Below are positions 7,878-17,961 of a stretch of DNA of 64,000 bases, one piece after another (position 1 is the first letter of the stretch; every line of letters begins with the position of its first letter). The notes beneath the pieces were generated by a model. The model did not search any database and was not told the DNA's origin. It saw only the letters and a program-made list of their open reading frames with translations. The translations under genes were made by a program, and so were the position numbers. Location of the stretch: positions 2,684,501-2,748,500 of the forward strand of contig NZ_CP011479.1 in the NCBI RefSeq assembly GCF_001011155.1, in the 5' to 3' direction. Origin of the DNA: Hoeflea sp. IMCC20628. Its GTDB lineage: Bacteria; Pseudomonadota; Alphaproteobacteria; Rhizobiales; Rhizobiaceae.

Positions 7878-8766
7878 GGCCCTCGTTGCCACGCTTGTCG
7901 CCAATCCGTCAAATCCTGTTGTGTCGCCAAAGCTGGGCGAAGCGGCTTTCGACGCTGTGAACGGAGTTGGCCTCTACTGGCTCGCCGATGGCGTGGCCTG
8001 TGATATCGCGCTCAGGGATGGAACCGATGTCGCAGAAACGCTTGCCCTCCTCAGGGCCGTCATCGGCGACCTGCCGGTGGATGTTGCGGTTCAGATTGCC
8101 GAAACCCGGCGCAAGAAAATCCTCATCGCAGACATGGATTCCACCATGATCGGCCAGGAGTGCATTGACGAGCTCGCAGCCGAAGTCGGATTGAAGGACA
8201 AGGTTTCCGCGATCACCGCGCGGGCGATGAACGGCGAGATCGCCTTCGAGCCGGCGCTGAGGGAGCGGGTCGGCCTGCTCAAAGGCCTGCCAGTCGGTGT
8301 CATTGCCAAGGTGATTGATAGCCGCATCACACTGACGCCGGGGGGCCGCGAACTGGTCGCAACCATGCGCGCCAATGGCCACTACACAGCCCTGGTGTCG
8401 GGTGGCTTCACCTCGTTTACGTCTGAAGTTGCCGCCAAGCTGGGGTTTGATGAAAACCGCGCCAACATTCTCGAAAGCGACAATGGCGTGCTCAGTGGCA
8501 CCGTGCGCGAGCCGATCCTCGGCAAGCAGGCGAAAGTCGATGCGCTGGAGGACATTGCGGCCCGTCTGGGGCTCGATCCGACTGACGCGATTGCTGTGGG
8601 CGACGGCGCCAATGATCTCGGCATGCTTTCCTGCGCCGGCACGGGCGTTGCGCTGCACGCCAAGCCGTCGGTCGCGGCCCAGGCCGATATACGCATCGAC
8701 CATGGCGATCTGACGGCGCTCTTGTATCTGCAAGGCTACCGCCGAAGCGATTTCGTGACGTCATGA
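7876..8766 (+). CDS. serB: Phosphoserine phosphatase
   Basis: Last step of serine synthesis, hydrolysis of O-phosphoserine. The 296-residue HAD-family enzyme has the nucleophile motif DMDSTMI (DxDST), the SGGFTSF motif II, and the GDGANDLGML metal motif. The N-terminal 90 residues form the rhizobial-type regulatory extension (start MALVATLVANPSNPV). The ATG at 7876 shares the CATG with miaA and has GGAG 10 bases upstream. The gene overlaps the next acetyltransferase gene by 4 bases (ATGA). Confidence 0.96.
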   Translation: MALVATLVANPSNPVVSPKLGEAAFDAVNGVGLYWLADGVACDIALRDGTDVAETLALLRAVIGDLPVDVAVQIAETRRKKILIADMDSTMIGQECIDELAAEVGLKDKVSAITARAMNGEIAFEPALRERVGLLKGLPVGVIAKVIDSRITLTPGGRELVATMRANGHYTALVSGGFTSFTSEVAAKLGFDENRANILESDNGVLSGTVREPILGKQAKVDALEDIAARLGLDPTDAIAVGDGANDLGMLSCAGTGVALHAKPSVAAQADIRIDHGDLTALLYLQGYRRSDFVTS

Positions 8767-9335
8767 AAATCGGCAGCCTGCTGATCACCGATCGCCAGCG
8801 AATTCGGCACTGGGAAGATACCGAAGCAGATCGCAGCTTCTTTCACCGGATGAATTCCGAAGACGAAATTCTGAAATATTTCCCATTCCGCCGCAGTCGC
8901 GCAGAGGCGGACGAGGTGTTGGACAGGTTGCGTGCCCAAGCCTCCTCCAACGGGTTTGGCTGGGCACTCGCGGAAGATCGCGTCAGCGGCAAGCCAATCG
9001 GTTTTACCGGACTTGCGAAGATCCGCGACGAGGACGAGGAGGCAATTTGCCCCGGCGTTGAGATCGGCTGGCGCTATGTCCCGGAAGCCTGGGGCAAGGG
9101 ATTGGCCAGCGAAGCCGCCCGCGCACTGCTTGCGCACGGGTTTGACGAGATCGGGCTTGATCACATCTCAGCCTTCGCCGTCGCAGACAACCAGCCATCT
9201 ATTGCGGTGATGCGGCGTATCGGGATGACCGCACGGCCTGATCTGGATTTTGACCATCCCGGCGTCCCCGATGAGATGCCGCATCTCAAACGCCATGTCA
9301 TCTACCAGATGCACGCAACCGATCCCCGGCCCTGA
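8763..9335 (+). CDS. GNAT N-acetyltransferase (RimJ/RimL type)
   Basis: A 190-residue acetyltransferase of the GNAT fold, Acetyltransf_3 type. Recognisable are the N-terminal pattern TDRQRIRHWEDTEADRSFFH, the acetyl-CoA loop region GWRYVPEAWGKGLASEAARA (motif A with Q/RxxGxG-like WGKGLA), and the C-terminal SIAVMRRIGM. Such enzymes acetylate protein N termini, antibiotics or small amines; the substrate cannot be told from the sequence. Its ATG overlaps the serB stop, so it is translationally coupled to serB and probably a constitutive companion. Confidence 0.88.
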   Translation: MKIGSLLITDRQRIRHWEDTEADRSFFHRMNSEDEILKYFPFRRSRAEADEVLDRLRAQASSNGFGWALAEDRVSGKPIGFTGLAKIRDEDEEAICPGVEIGWRYVPEAWGKGLASEAARALLAHGFDEIGLDHISAFAVADNQPSIAVMRRIGMTARPDLDFDHPGVPDEMPHLKRHVIYQMHATDPRP

Positions 9336-9356
9336 AACCAAGTCAGCCACAGAGAC

Positions 9357-9380
9357 AAAAAAGGCGGCCCGAAAGCCGCC
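9357..9380 (-). terminator. Terminator of the degP operon
   Basis: GGCGGC/GCCGCC stem (9363-9368 with 9375-9380, 6-base loop) followed on the minus strand by six T (9362-9357). It sits between the convergent acetyltransferase and protease genes and could also slow plus-strand transcripts. Confidence 0.8.
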
Positions 9381-9412
9381 TGATTGTTTTCAATCGCTTG
9401 AGCGCGACCGGA

Positions 9413-10891
<1,479 letters not shown>

Positions 10892-10995
10892 CAAGACGGT
10901 CTCCTTGAACGACAATGCCCATTGGCAGTGATCACAATTTATGGCGCTGTTCCGGCACGTCCAGTCACACTTGCGTCATGGCGCATCGGCGCAAT

Positions 10996-11184
10996 TTACA
11001 GATGCTGAGCCAGATAGACGAGCCCGACCCCGATCGCGAGCGCGGCAACTCCGAAGATGCGCAGATACTCATCCGCAAGCTTGGGCAATTCTTCCGCCAT
11101 GCGGCGGATAAAGGAAGGGGCCAGCGCATAGGCCAGCCCCTCCACAACCAGTACAAGTCCAATCGCCAGAAAGATCGTGCTCAC
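10996..11184 (-). CDS. DUF2065 small inner-membrane protein
   Basis: A 62-residue protein with two membrane helices (IFLAIGLVLVVEGLAYALAP and FGVAALAIGVGLVYLAQHL) joined by a short loop with IRRMAEELPKLADEYLR; this is the DUF2065/YjeT pattern. It starts with GTG at 11184 after GAAGGG, 17 bases after hflC, and members of the family commonly follow hflC. Function unknown; by position it may act with the HflKC complex. Confidence 0.85.
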   Translation of the reverse strand: MSTIFLAIGLVLVVEGLAYALAPSFIRRMAEELPKLADEYLRIFGVAALAIGVGLVYLAQHL

Positions 11185-11201
11185 TGGCGATCACCCTTCA
11201 A

Positions 11202-12128
11202 TCAGTTGGCCGGAACAGCAGGAGCCACCGCTGGAGCGGCTGGCTTCACGTCGGCAGCACTGTTGTTGAAATAGCGGAAGAACTCGGATGTCGGCGACAG
11301 CACCATGGTGGTGCCGGTGTCGGCAAGCGCTTCGCTGTAGGCGTTCATCGAACGGTAGAATTCAAAGAATTCCGCGTCTTTCGAAAATGCCTCGGCGAAG
11401 ATGCGGTTACGTTCACCGTCGCCTTCACCCCGGATCAGTTCGGCATCACGCGCGGCTTCAGACACTATCTCGACAACCTGACGGTCGGCGATAGCGCGAA
11501 TACGCTGTGCTGCTTCGTTGCCTCGTGCACGGATCAGTTCGGCTTCGGCCAGACGTTCAGCCTTCATCCGTTCAAAGGTCTGCTGCGAGACTTCCTGAGT
11601 GAGATCGGTGCGGCGGATACGCACGTCGTCGATCTGCAAACCGAGCGATGTGGCTTCGGGACGAAGCTGATCGCGCACTTCACGCATCATCGAAGTACGT
11701 TCTTCCGACAATGCTGCCTCAAACCCGCGCAGACCGTAAACGGTACGCAGAGCCGAGTTCAGACGAGTCCGGAGCCGGGATTCGACAGCCACCAGATCGC
11801 CGGAGACAGTTTGACGGAAGACCTCTGCATTGGCGATCCTGTAGAGCACGAATGCGTCGACTTCGTAGAACTTGCCGCCCGAGACCTGCACACGGATGTT
11901 TTCGAGGTCGAAGCGCAAGGCCCGGTCCTCGACATATTGCACCGTGTCGGCCTCGATGAAGGCAAACGGCAGTTTGAAGTAAAGACCGGGTTCGGTCTTC
12001 ACACTCTGAATCTCACCGAAGCGGACGACGATTGCCTGCTGACGTTCGTTGACGACAAACAGCGACGACCAGACGAGAAAGGCGACGACGGCCAGAAGAC
12101 CGATGATAATTGGAAGACGATTACCCAT
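11202..12128 (-). CDS. hflC: HflC, SPFH-domain modulator of FtsH
   Basis: Partner of HflK in a large membrane complex that encloses and restrains the FtsH protease. The 308 residues have an N-terminal membrane anchor (IIIGLLAVVAFLVWSSLFVV), the SPFH/band-7 domain starting at NERQQAIVVRFGEI, a long charged helix (FERMKAERLAEAELIRARGN) and an Ala/Pro-rich tail. The ATG overlaps the hflK stop by one base (TAATG), so translation is coupled. Confidence 0.95.
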   Translation of the reverse strand: MGNRLPIIIGLLAVVAFLVWSSLFVVNERQQAIVVRFGEIQSVKTEPGLYFKLPFAFIEADTVQYVEDRALRFDLENIRVQVSGGKFYEVDAFVLYRIANAEVFRQTVSGDLVAVESRLRTRLNSALRTVYGLRGFEAALSEERTSMMREVRDQLRPEATSLGLQIDDVRIRRTDLTQEVSQQTFERMKAERLAEAELIRARGNEAAQRIRAIADRQVVEIVSEAARDAELIRGEGDGERNRIFAEAFSKDAEFFEFYRSMNAYSEALADTGTTMVLSPTSEFFRYFNNSAADVKPAAPAVAPAVPAN

Positions 12129-13237
12129 TAGTTGGTGCCTCCTGCATTCTTGCGGACTTCAGGCAGGGGCAGATAGGGCACGACGCCGGAGCCGTTGCCA
12201 TCCTGACCGATGATGACCTTGTCAGATCCGCCGAGGACCTTTTCAAGGGTTTCGAGATAGAGCCGTGACCGGGTCACGTCCGGTGCCTTGGCATATTCCG
12301 CATAGACCGAAAGGAAGCGGCCTGCTTCACCGGTCGCCTCATTGACGACGCGATCCTTGTAAGCAGAGGCTTCTTCACGGCGCTGGGCGCCTTCACCACG
12401 AGCCTGACCAAGTTTCTGGTTGGCGTACTGGTTGGATTCCTCAACGAAACGGTCTTCGTCCTGCTCGGCGCGCTGCACCTCGTCAAAGGCATCAGCCACT
12501 TCGCGCGGCGGTGCGGCGTCTTCGATCGAGACCTGGTTGACCACGATGCCTGACGGGAAAGCGTCCATAACGGTTTGCATGATGGTCTGGACTTCCGTTG
12601 CAATCACTTCACGATTGTCGCGGAAAATGTCCTGCGCCGGCCTGCGGCCAACAACTTCGCGCATGGCGCTTTCGGCAACCTGGCGCAGCGTGTCTTCAGG
12701 ACGTGCAACATTGAACAGGAACGCCTTGGGATCCTGAACGGCATAGAGCACCTTGAATTCGACATCGACGATGTTCTGATCGCCGGACAGCATCAAGCCG
12801 TCGCTGGAACCTGTGCGGGAAGAACCGCCGGTGTCCATTTCGCGCTCGACGATCCGGGCCAGTTCGACCGTTTCGAAGGGCCAGAAAATCATGTGCAGGC
12901 CAGGCTGGGAAACTTCGTCCTTGGGCTTGCCGAAGCGCAGTTCAACGCCGCGCTCGTCCGGCTGGACCGTGTAGACCGACTGCATCAGCCAAAGGCCGGC
13001 CAATCCTAAAATGACCAGACCGATGATTGCCTTGTTGCTGCCCGAACCGGGGCCACCGCCGCCGCCGGGAAGCACCTGGCGCAGCTTGTCCTGGCCGCGC
13101 CGGATCAATTCTTCAAGATCGGGTGGGTTGCCGCCATTGCGTGGCGGTTGAGGACCCTTGCCCCATGGTCCCTGATTGTTATCTCCGCCGCCGCCCCATG
13201 GACCGCCGCCGCCTCCGTTTTGATTACTCCAGGGCAT
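12128..13237 (-). CDS. hflK: HflK, SPFH-domain modulator of FtsH
   Basis: The 369-residue protein has a Gly/Asn/Pro-rich cytoplasmic N terminus (MPWSNQNGGGGGPW...), a membrane helix around IIGLVILGLAGLWLMQSVYT, the SPFH domain (VQPDERGVELRFGKP) and a helical region with the expected EDRFVEESNQYANQKLGQAR. The start at 13237 is set by AGAGGT 6 bases upstream; the frame opens further back but without a signal. First gene of hflK-hflC-DUF2065, probably expressed with degP downstream. Confidence 0.95.
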   Translation of the reverse strand: MPWSNQNGGGGGPWGGGGDNNQGPWGKGPQPPRNGGNPPDLEELIRRGQDKLRQVLPGGGGGPGSGSNKAIIGLVILGLAGLWLMQSVYTVQPDERGVELRFGKPKDEVSQPGLHMIFWPFETVELARIVEREMDTGGSSRTGSSDGLMLSGDQNIVDVEFKVLYAVQDPKAFLFNVARPEDTLRQVAESAMREVVGRRPAQDIFRDNREVIATEVQTIMQTVMDAFPSGIVVNQVSIEDAAPPREVADAFDEVQRAEQDEDRFVEESNQYANQKLGQARGEGAQRREEASAYKDRVVNEATGEAGRFLSVYAEYAKAPDVTRSRLYLETLEKVLGGSDKVIIGQDGNGSGVVPYLPLPEVRKNAGGTN

Positions 13238-13259
13238 CAATACCTCTTTTCGAACCGTG

Positions 13260-13370
13260 TTATGGCGCGCCCCGGTGGATTTCCACCAGAACGCGCACGC
13301 TGTCCTCGTTATAGGTATCGTACCGGCCGCTTTCAACGCGGCATTGTACAATCGGGCCCAGTTTAGCCAT
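13260..13370 (-). CDS. Candidate 36-residue small protein between folA and hflK
   Basis: An ATG at 13370 lies 13 bases after the folA stop and opens a 36-codon frame ending in TAA 22 bases before the hflK start. The product is MAKLGPIVQC...VLVEIHRGAP and would fill most of the gap between two real genes in the same direction. Only a weak GGAA precedes the ATG. There is no family I recognise; it may be chance or merely part of the hflK leader. Confidence 0.3.
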   Translation of the reverse strand: MAKLGPIVQCRVESGRYDTYNEDSVRVLVEIHRGAP

Positions 13371-13383
13371 TATTCCGGTCGAA

Positions 13384-13923
13384 TTATCGCTCTCGCCGCT
13401 GCCAGAGGGCAAAGCGGACGGGATGGCTGTCTTTTTCTGACTGCACCGGATCCGACAGGCTGACCTTTTGCCACTGGTTCGAATCAATCGCCGGAAACAC
13501 CGTATCGCCGTCGATCTCTGCATCGACCTCTGTGAGACAGAGTTCATCGGCCAGGCCAATAGCCTGCGCATAGATTTCACCGCCGCCGATCACAGAGACC
13601 TGGCTGCCGCCCGCGTTGCGGGCATGGTCGCGCGCCAGTTCCAGTGCGGCCTCCACGCTGTCCACGGTTTGCACGCCATCGGCCGAAAAGCCTGATCGCG
13701 AGACCACAATATTGGCGCGACCGGGCAGCGGCCTTCCAATCGAGAGATAGGTCTTGCGTCCCATGATCACTGGAGTCCCCAGGGTCACGGCTTTGAAATG
13801 TTTCAGATCAGACGGCAACCGCCAGGGCATATCGCCGTCACGGCCGATCACGCCGTTGCGGGCATGAGCGGCGACCAGGACAATTTTCACATCGGGTTGC
13901 TCGTTTGTCATCATCATGATCAC
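13384..13923 (-). CDS. folA: Dihydrofolate reductase
   Basis: Reduces dihydrofolate to tetrahydrofolate with NADPH, regenerating the cofactor that thymidylate synthase oxidises. The 179 residues carry the substrate and NADPH motifs [38 protein letters not shown], and [12 protein letters not shown]. The frame starts with GTG at 13923 overlapping the thyA stop (GTGA); ATGs at 13917, 13914 and 13911 are alternatives and the exact start is open. Downstream of thyA, the usual functional pairing. Confidence 0.95.
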   Translation of the reverse strand: MIMMMTNEQPDVKIVLVAAHARNGVIGRDGDMPWRLPSDLKHFKAVTLGTPVIMGRKTYLSIGRPLPGRANIVVSRSGFSADGVQTVDSVEAALELARDHARNAGGSQVSVIGGGEIYAQAIGLADELCLTEVDAEIDGDTVFPAIDSNQWQKVSLSDPVQSEKDSHPVRFALWQRRER

Positions 13924-14714
13924 ACCGCGATCGGAGCTGAAATGGCCGGATGCGGGTCGTAGCCTTCGAGCTTGAAATCCTCATAGGCAAAGGCGAACAG
14001 ATCGCTGACATCGGGATTGATCCGCATCACCGGCAGAGCCTTCGGCTTCCGGCTCAACAGAAGATCAGCCTGGTCAAAATGATTCTTGTAGATATGCGCG
14101 TCACCCAGAGTGTGAACGAAATCGCCCGGCTTGAGGCCGGTGACCTGCGCTACCATCATGGTCAGCAGCGCGTAGGAGGCGATGTTGAACGGTACGCCCA
14201 GGAAAATATCGGCGGAACGCTGATAGAGCTGACAGGACAGTTTGCCGTCGGCGACATAGAACTGGAACAGGCAGTGGCATGGCGGCAGCGCCATCTGGTC
14301 GACTTCCGCAGGGTTCCAGGCCGAAACGATGAGCCGACGCGATGACGGGTTGGCCTTGATCTGTTTCAGCACGCCGGCGATCTGGTCGATCGTGGTGCCA
14401 TCCTGTACCGGCCAGGATCGCCATTGCGCGCCGTAGACCGGCCCAAGATCGCCGTTCTCGTCGGCCCATTCATCCCAGATCGAAACACCGTTGGCCTTGA
14501 GATAGGCGATGTTGGTGTCGCCTTTCAAAAACCACAGCAGTTCGTGGATGATCGAGCGGAGGTGCAGTTTCTTGGTGGTCAACGCCGGAAAACCCGCCGC
14601 CAGATCGAACCGCATCTGGTGGCCGAACAGACTGCGCGTGCCGGTGCCGGTGCGGTCGTCGCGGTCAAACCCCTGGTCGAGAACAAGGCGTAATAGGTCG
14701 TGATATTGCTGCAT
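13920..14714 (-). CDS. thyA: Thymidylate synthase
   Basis: Converts dUMP to dTMP using methylenetetrahydrofolate. The 264 residues match the classical ThyA length, with the catalytic cysteine in [12 protein letters not shown], the dUMP-binding [20 protein letters not shown], and the C-terminal [11 protein letters not shown]. Coupled to folA by a 4-base overlap. The ribosome binding site is weak (GCGGCGG). Confidence 0.97.
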   Translation of the reverse strand: MQQYHDLLRLVLDQGFDRDDRTGTGTRSLFGHQMRFDLAAGFPALTTKKLHLRSIIHELLWFLKGDTNIAYLKANGVSIWDEWADENGDLGPVYGAQWRSWPVQDGTTIDQIAGVLKQIKANPSSRRLIVSAWNPAEVDQMALPPCHCLFQFYVADGKLSCQLYQRSADIFLGVPFNIASYALLTMMVAQVTGLKPGDFVHTLGDAHIYKNHFDQADLLLSRKPKALPVMRINPDVSDLFAFAYEDFKLEGYDPHPAISAPIAV

Positions 14715-14799
14715 GGCCGCCGCTTGATGATTCGAGGAGCCGCAACCCTAACCGGTTTGGGCATCCGCTTAAACGCCAGCTTCCGGTTATCCCCGCTGC

Positions 14800-15960
14800 T
14801 TAAGCGCGATCGAGAACCTCAACGGCCAGAATCGTCGGCAGGTGCCGGGCGATCTCTTCCCAGCTGTCGCCTTCATCAAGGCTGGCGAAAACCGAACCGC
14901 TGTTGGTGCCGAAATAGATGCCGGCCGGATCGCGTGCGTCGCCTGCCATGGCTTGGCGCAAAACGGTGAAATAGCAGCTTTTCTGGGGCAATCCTTGGCG
15001 CAAATCCTGCCAGCTTTCGCCACCATCCTGCGTGCGCCTGACCGCGGCGGCCGCATCAGGCGGAAACCGGCCAGCGCTGTCGCCATTGAGTGGCAGCGTC
15101 CAGATCGTGTCGGGGTCGCGCGGATGCACCCGGATCGGGAAACCGAAGGTGGAAGGCAGTCCAGCGGTAATATCGTCCCAGTTGCGGCCGCCATCAACCG
15201 AGCGCCAGACCCCGTGGTGGTTTTGCTGATAGAGCAGATCGGCGGTGCCCGGCGCGCGCATCATGTTGTGGACGCAGTGGCCGATTTCACCGTCGCGTGG
15301 AGCAGCCGGATGGTCGTGATGCGCGCAACTGTCTGCATTGGAAAGCCGGTTGCGGCGCTCCCAGGTCGCACCGCCATCTTCGGTGGCAAAGACACCTGCG
15401 GCCGAGATGCCGACCCAGAGTTTTTTCGGATCGGAGGGATCTGAAACAATGGTGTGCAACACCAGACCGGCGGCGCCGGGGTTCCAGCTGTCGGAGGATG
15501 GATGGTCGGTCAGGCCTTGCACCCTCTCCCAGGTTTCACCGCCATCATCGCTGGCCAAGAGACTGGCCGGCTTGGTCCCTGCATAGAGTGTACCGTGCGC
15601 ATAGCCGACCGACCAGATCTGCGAAAAGCCGTCCGCGAACGGCAATGGCTCATCAGTCCAGTTGATCATGGCGGCAAAGTCCGGGTCGTTGGCGGCCCAA
15701 TCGTCCATCCTGCCCCTGGTCAGGCGGGTGACGGTCCAGTTCTCGCCGCCATCGCCGGAACGCCAGACCCCGGCGCCGTGCCAGTCACCGCCGCCCGCGG
15801 CCCAGATCGTGCCGGTCACCGGATCGCCAATCATGTGATTGATCGGCCAGCCATCGCAGAACGGCCCGGTGACAGACCAGCCATCGCGATCTTTGCCAGC
15901 GTTGATGCGAAAGGCACCCTTGGTGGTGCCGATGAGGACTGTCACGCTTTTTGAAGACAT
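14800..15960 (-). CDS. BNR/Asp-box repeat beta-propeller protein
   Basis: A 386-residue protein with at least six Asp-box (BNR) repeats of the SxDxGxTW type: RSGDGGENW, ASDDGGETW, ATEDGGATW, RSVDGGRNW, RTQDGGESW and ASLDEGDSW, evenly spaced as in a six- or seven-bladed propeller of the sialidase/VPS10 type. There is no signal peptide, and sialidase catalytic residues such as the Arg triad are not evident, so it is probably not a sialidase. Start chosen at ATG 15960 (GGAG 10 bases upstream) over a TTG at 15978. Stands alone between thyA and a 0.4-kb gap; function unknown. Confidence 0.75.
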   Translation of the reverse strand: MSSKSVTVLIGTTKGAFRINAGKDRDGWSVTGPFCDGWPINHMIGDPVTGTIWAAGGGDWHGAGVWRSGDGGENWTVTRLTRGRMDDWAANDPDFAAMINWTDEPLPFADGFSQIWSVGYAHGTLYAGTKPASLLASDDGGETWERVQGLTDHPSSDSWNPGAAGLVLHTIVSDPSDPKKLWVGISAAGVFATEDGGATWERRNRLSNADSCAHHDHPAAPRDGEIGHCVHNMMRAPGTADLLYQQNHHGVWRSVDGGRNWDDITAGLPSTFGFPIRVHPRDPDTIWTLPLNGDSAGRFPPDAAAAVRRTQDGGESWQDLRQGLPQKSCYFTVLRQAMAGDARDPAGIYFGTNSGSVFASLDEGDSWEEIARHLPTILAVEVLDRA

Positions 15961-16353
15961 CAGGGTGCGCTCCGTCAAACCGATTTCAGTTTATCACCGG
16001 AACGGGCCGGAGAAAAGACGGGGACGATGGCCTGGCTCAGACGAGCAGCACTCGCTTGCTGCAACAGCCCAGCCGGCCAATCCAGCGATTACGGCGCTTA
16101 TCCGCCACTTCAACTCAGTCGGAACATTCGATTAAACCGTCATGCCATCTCCGCGCGGTTTGCAACGGCAAGCCATCCCGCCTACGGTCCGGCTGCACCT
16201 CCGGAGAAGTCCATGGAATAAAAGCAATTTTTCGCCGCGAGCCAGAATAATTTTAGTGATGCGACTACGGTAACGGCGAAGCTTTCAAGCACCGTGCCAC
16301 TGACGCGTCGTGCGATTGATTTGAAACTTAACATTACTTGATTGGGAACAGAC
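15961..16353 (+). other. Intergenic region, nothing identified
   Basis: 393 bases between divergent genes. It must hold the promoters of the propeller protein (leftward) and of the small exported protein (rightward), but I can pick no convincing -35/-10 pair, repeat or RNA. The short open frames here lack binding sites. Confidence 0.5.
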
Positions 16354-16767
16354 ATGACACGATACTCAACGATCCGCGCCTTTACCCTCCTGTCAGGAAC
16401 CATCCTGGCAACTGCGGTTGCGCTGCCTGCACTGGCTCAGAGCGACGAACTGTTCGACAGCCGCGATCAGTACACGACCTATGCGAAGACAGCCGGCGGC
16501 TGCAAATCGGGAGACCTGATCAATTGGTCGCCGACCAGCATCTCCGGGACTGACTTCCAGTGCGTTCTCGAAACGAGGGTCCCTGGTGCCGGATCCGGCC
16601 TTGATGCCATTGACAGCACATGCATGATCAAAGGTGAAAAGGTCTCCGCTCGAGTCGTATTGGGCCTCGGTGTTCGTCCCGATCACTTCAGTGTGGAAAT
16701 CCCGGATTTCCTGTTTGCAGACATGTACCCCTGCACGCCGGTCGAAGGCCTTGAAGGCACCAATTAA
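16354..16767 (+). CDS. Small exported protein of unknown function
   Basis: A 137-residue protein with a clear Sec signal peptide (RAFTLLSGTILATAVALPALA, cleavage after ALA-Q) and a mature part of about 110 residues with four cysteines (GGCKSGD, FQCVLE, DSTCMIKGE, MYPCTPVE), which suggests disulfide bonds in the periplasm. The start at 16354 has GGGAA 7 bases upstream. It is single-gene and ends at a bidirectional terminator. No family recognised. Confidence 0.7.
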   Translation: MTRYSTIRAFTLLSGTILATAVALPALAQSDELFDSRDQYTTYAKTAGGCKSGDLINWSPTSISGTDFQCVLETRVPGAGSGLDAIDSTCMIKGEKVSARVVLGLGVRPDHFSVEIPDFLFADMYPCTPVEGLEGTN

Positions 16768-16769
16768 AC

Positions 16770-16810
16770 AAAAAACCCGCCCGAACTGTCTCAGCAAGGG
16801 CGGGACTTTT
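16770..16810. terminator. Bidirectional intrinsic terminator
   Basis: CCCGCCC (16776-16782) pairs with GGGCGGG (16798-16804), loop of 15 bases. It is followed by ACTTTT on the plus strand and by at least five T on the minus strand (16775-16770), serving both the exported protein gene and the convergent DUF2853 gene. Confidence 0.75.
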
Positions 16811-16832
16811 ATGATTCAGGCTTGGACTGATC

Positions 16833-17141
16833 TTACAACGAACCGAGTTTGCCGAGTTGCTTGGCCACCAGATAATAGAATGTGACGCGGGCCTTGGAAT
16901 TGTCGGCCTTCATCATCTCGCAGACCGCTGCAACCGCATCTTCAGCAGTGGCGCCGCTCACGCCGAGCTTCTTGCCGCACCATTTTTCGACGACACGGCC
17001 CAGTTCCTTTGGATCAGAACAGGCAACCATCGACGCATCGCGGCTTCTCAGCGCGATGCCGAGGTGCCTGACGATCTTGCCGATGATCTCATCGGAGGCG
17101 CCGGCATCATATTTTTTTACATCGGATGCGTAGTCAGTCAT
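16833..17141 (-). CDS. DUF2853 family protein
   Basis: A 102-residue soluble protein matching the DUF2853 pattern: N-terminal MTDYASDVKKYD, an internal HLGIALRSRDASMVACSDP, and VTFYYLVAKQLGKL at the end. Families of this type are small all-helical proteins of unknown role, common in alphaproteobacteria. The start at 17141 is marked by AAGGGG 7 bases upstream; a longer reading to 17195 has no such site. Shares the terminator at 16770-16810. Confidence 0.8.
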   Translation of the reverse strand: MTDYASDVKKYDAGASDEIIGKIVRHLGIALRSRDASMVACSDPKELGRVVEKWCGKKLGVSGATAEDAVAAVCEMMKADNSKARVTFYYLVAKQLGKLGSL

Positions 17142-17299
17142 GGAATTCCCCTTATCCTCATTTTGTCCCGGAGCCCGGCAAGACCAGAGCTTCACCCCGA
17201 TGGCATGGCAATCGCCGCATGTTTCGCGCTGGCGTTAGCACTGTCAATAGCGTTTTATTGACCACAGACTGCTCAAGCCCTTTTCATTGTCAGCTGCTG

Positions 17300-17655
17300 A
17301 CCCTATATTGGGGATGCTGCGCAAGCAGATATGACAATAAACGAGCGTTGAAATAAACCATTCGGACCCGGGGGCGGTACCCGGCGCCTCCACCATGATC
17401 CGGCGACTATGCCGAGACGGCCAAACGGCCGGATGATGATGGGGGCGAAACAGGATCGACGAGGGTGTAAAGAGCGACTTTTTGTTCGGTATTGTACCAC
17501 CGTTATCGGGCTAAACTTGTAGTTGCAAATGACAACTATGCGGAAGCTCGTCTCGCTGCTTAATTGCGGTGTGACACTTCAAATCAAGTCCTAGAGGGTC
17601 GCACTTCTGGGCGGGGTTCGGAGGTACCTGGCAACAGAAACCTCCACTTTTTTTC
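17300..17655 (+). ncRNA. ssrA: tmRNA (SsrA), circularly permuted two-piece form
   Basis: Rescues stalled ribosomes and adds a degradation tag. The acceptor piece comes first and ends in CGCCTCCACCA at 17395, with a T-arm CCGGG/CCCGG around 17368-17386; the 5' boundary near 17300 is approximate. A spacer (17396-17440) removed in the mature RNA follows. The coding piece begins GGGGGCGAAACAGG at 17441, and GGGGGCG pairs with CGCCTCC to form the acceptor stem. The tag frame at 17525-17563 reads ANDNYAEARLAA then TAA, giving (A)ANDNYAEARLAA. The T-loop GGCGGTA differs from the usual TTCGAAT. Immediately upstream of sspB. Confidence 0.95.
17620..17654 (+). terminator. Terminator of ssrA
   Basis: GGAGGT (17620-17625) pairs with ACCTCC (17640-17645), followed after two bases by seven T (17648-17654). 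Confidence 0.75.
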
Positions 17656-17961
17656 AAGACTGCGGTAGCCCGGCGACAGACCTTTTTAGTTCAAAATCGG
17701 CAATACCGTAGCTGTGGTCACCACAGACCACATCTCCAATGCATGAGGCAAAGGGCGTTACCGCCCATTGAAATGACGTATTTGCGTTGAAATCCCCGGA
17801 ATTCCGCACGATCATTGCTGCCGTGAAGCTTTATCCCGCAACACCGCTTTCAAGGTCACTGCCTTTCCGGTTATAAAGACAGTGAATCGGGGGCGTTGAT
17901 CGCATTCGTAAACAGGAGTTTGCTTCAAACTCCGGGAACCCAGACAGGAAAGACCGCGCTG
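17655..17961 (+). other. Intergenic region between ssrA and sspB
   Basis: 307 bases. It must contain the sspB promoter. The frame of sspB extends back to an ATG at 17896, but the residues there are not typical of the family. I see no RNA gene or clear promoter match. Confidence 0.5.

Noticed and set aside
16182-16355. Minus-strand frame overlapping the start of the small exported protein
   Set aside because: Hydrophobic but without a binding site, and its ATG is just the complement of the exported protein's start. Treated as chance.
17369-17395. A tRNA-like 3' end with CCA
   Set aside because: It is the acceptor arm of the tmRNA, as shown by pairing with GGGGGCG at 17441 and the tag frame.
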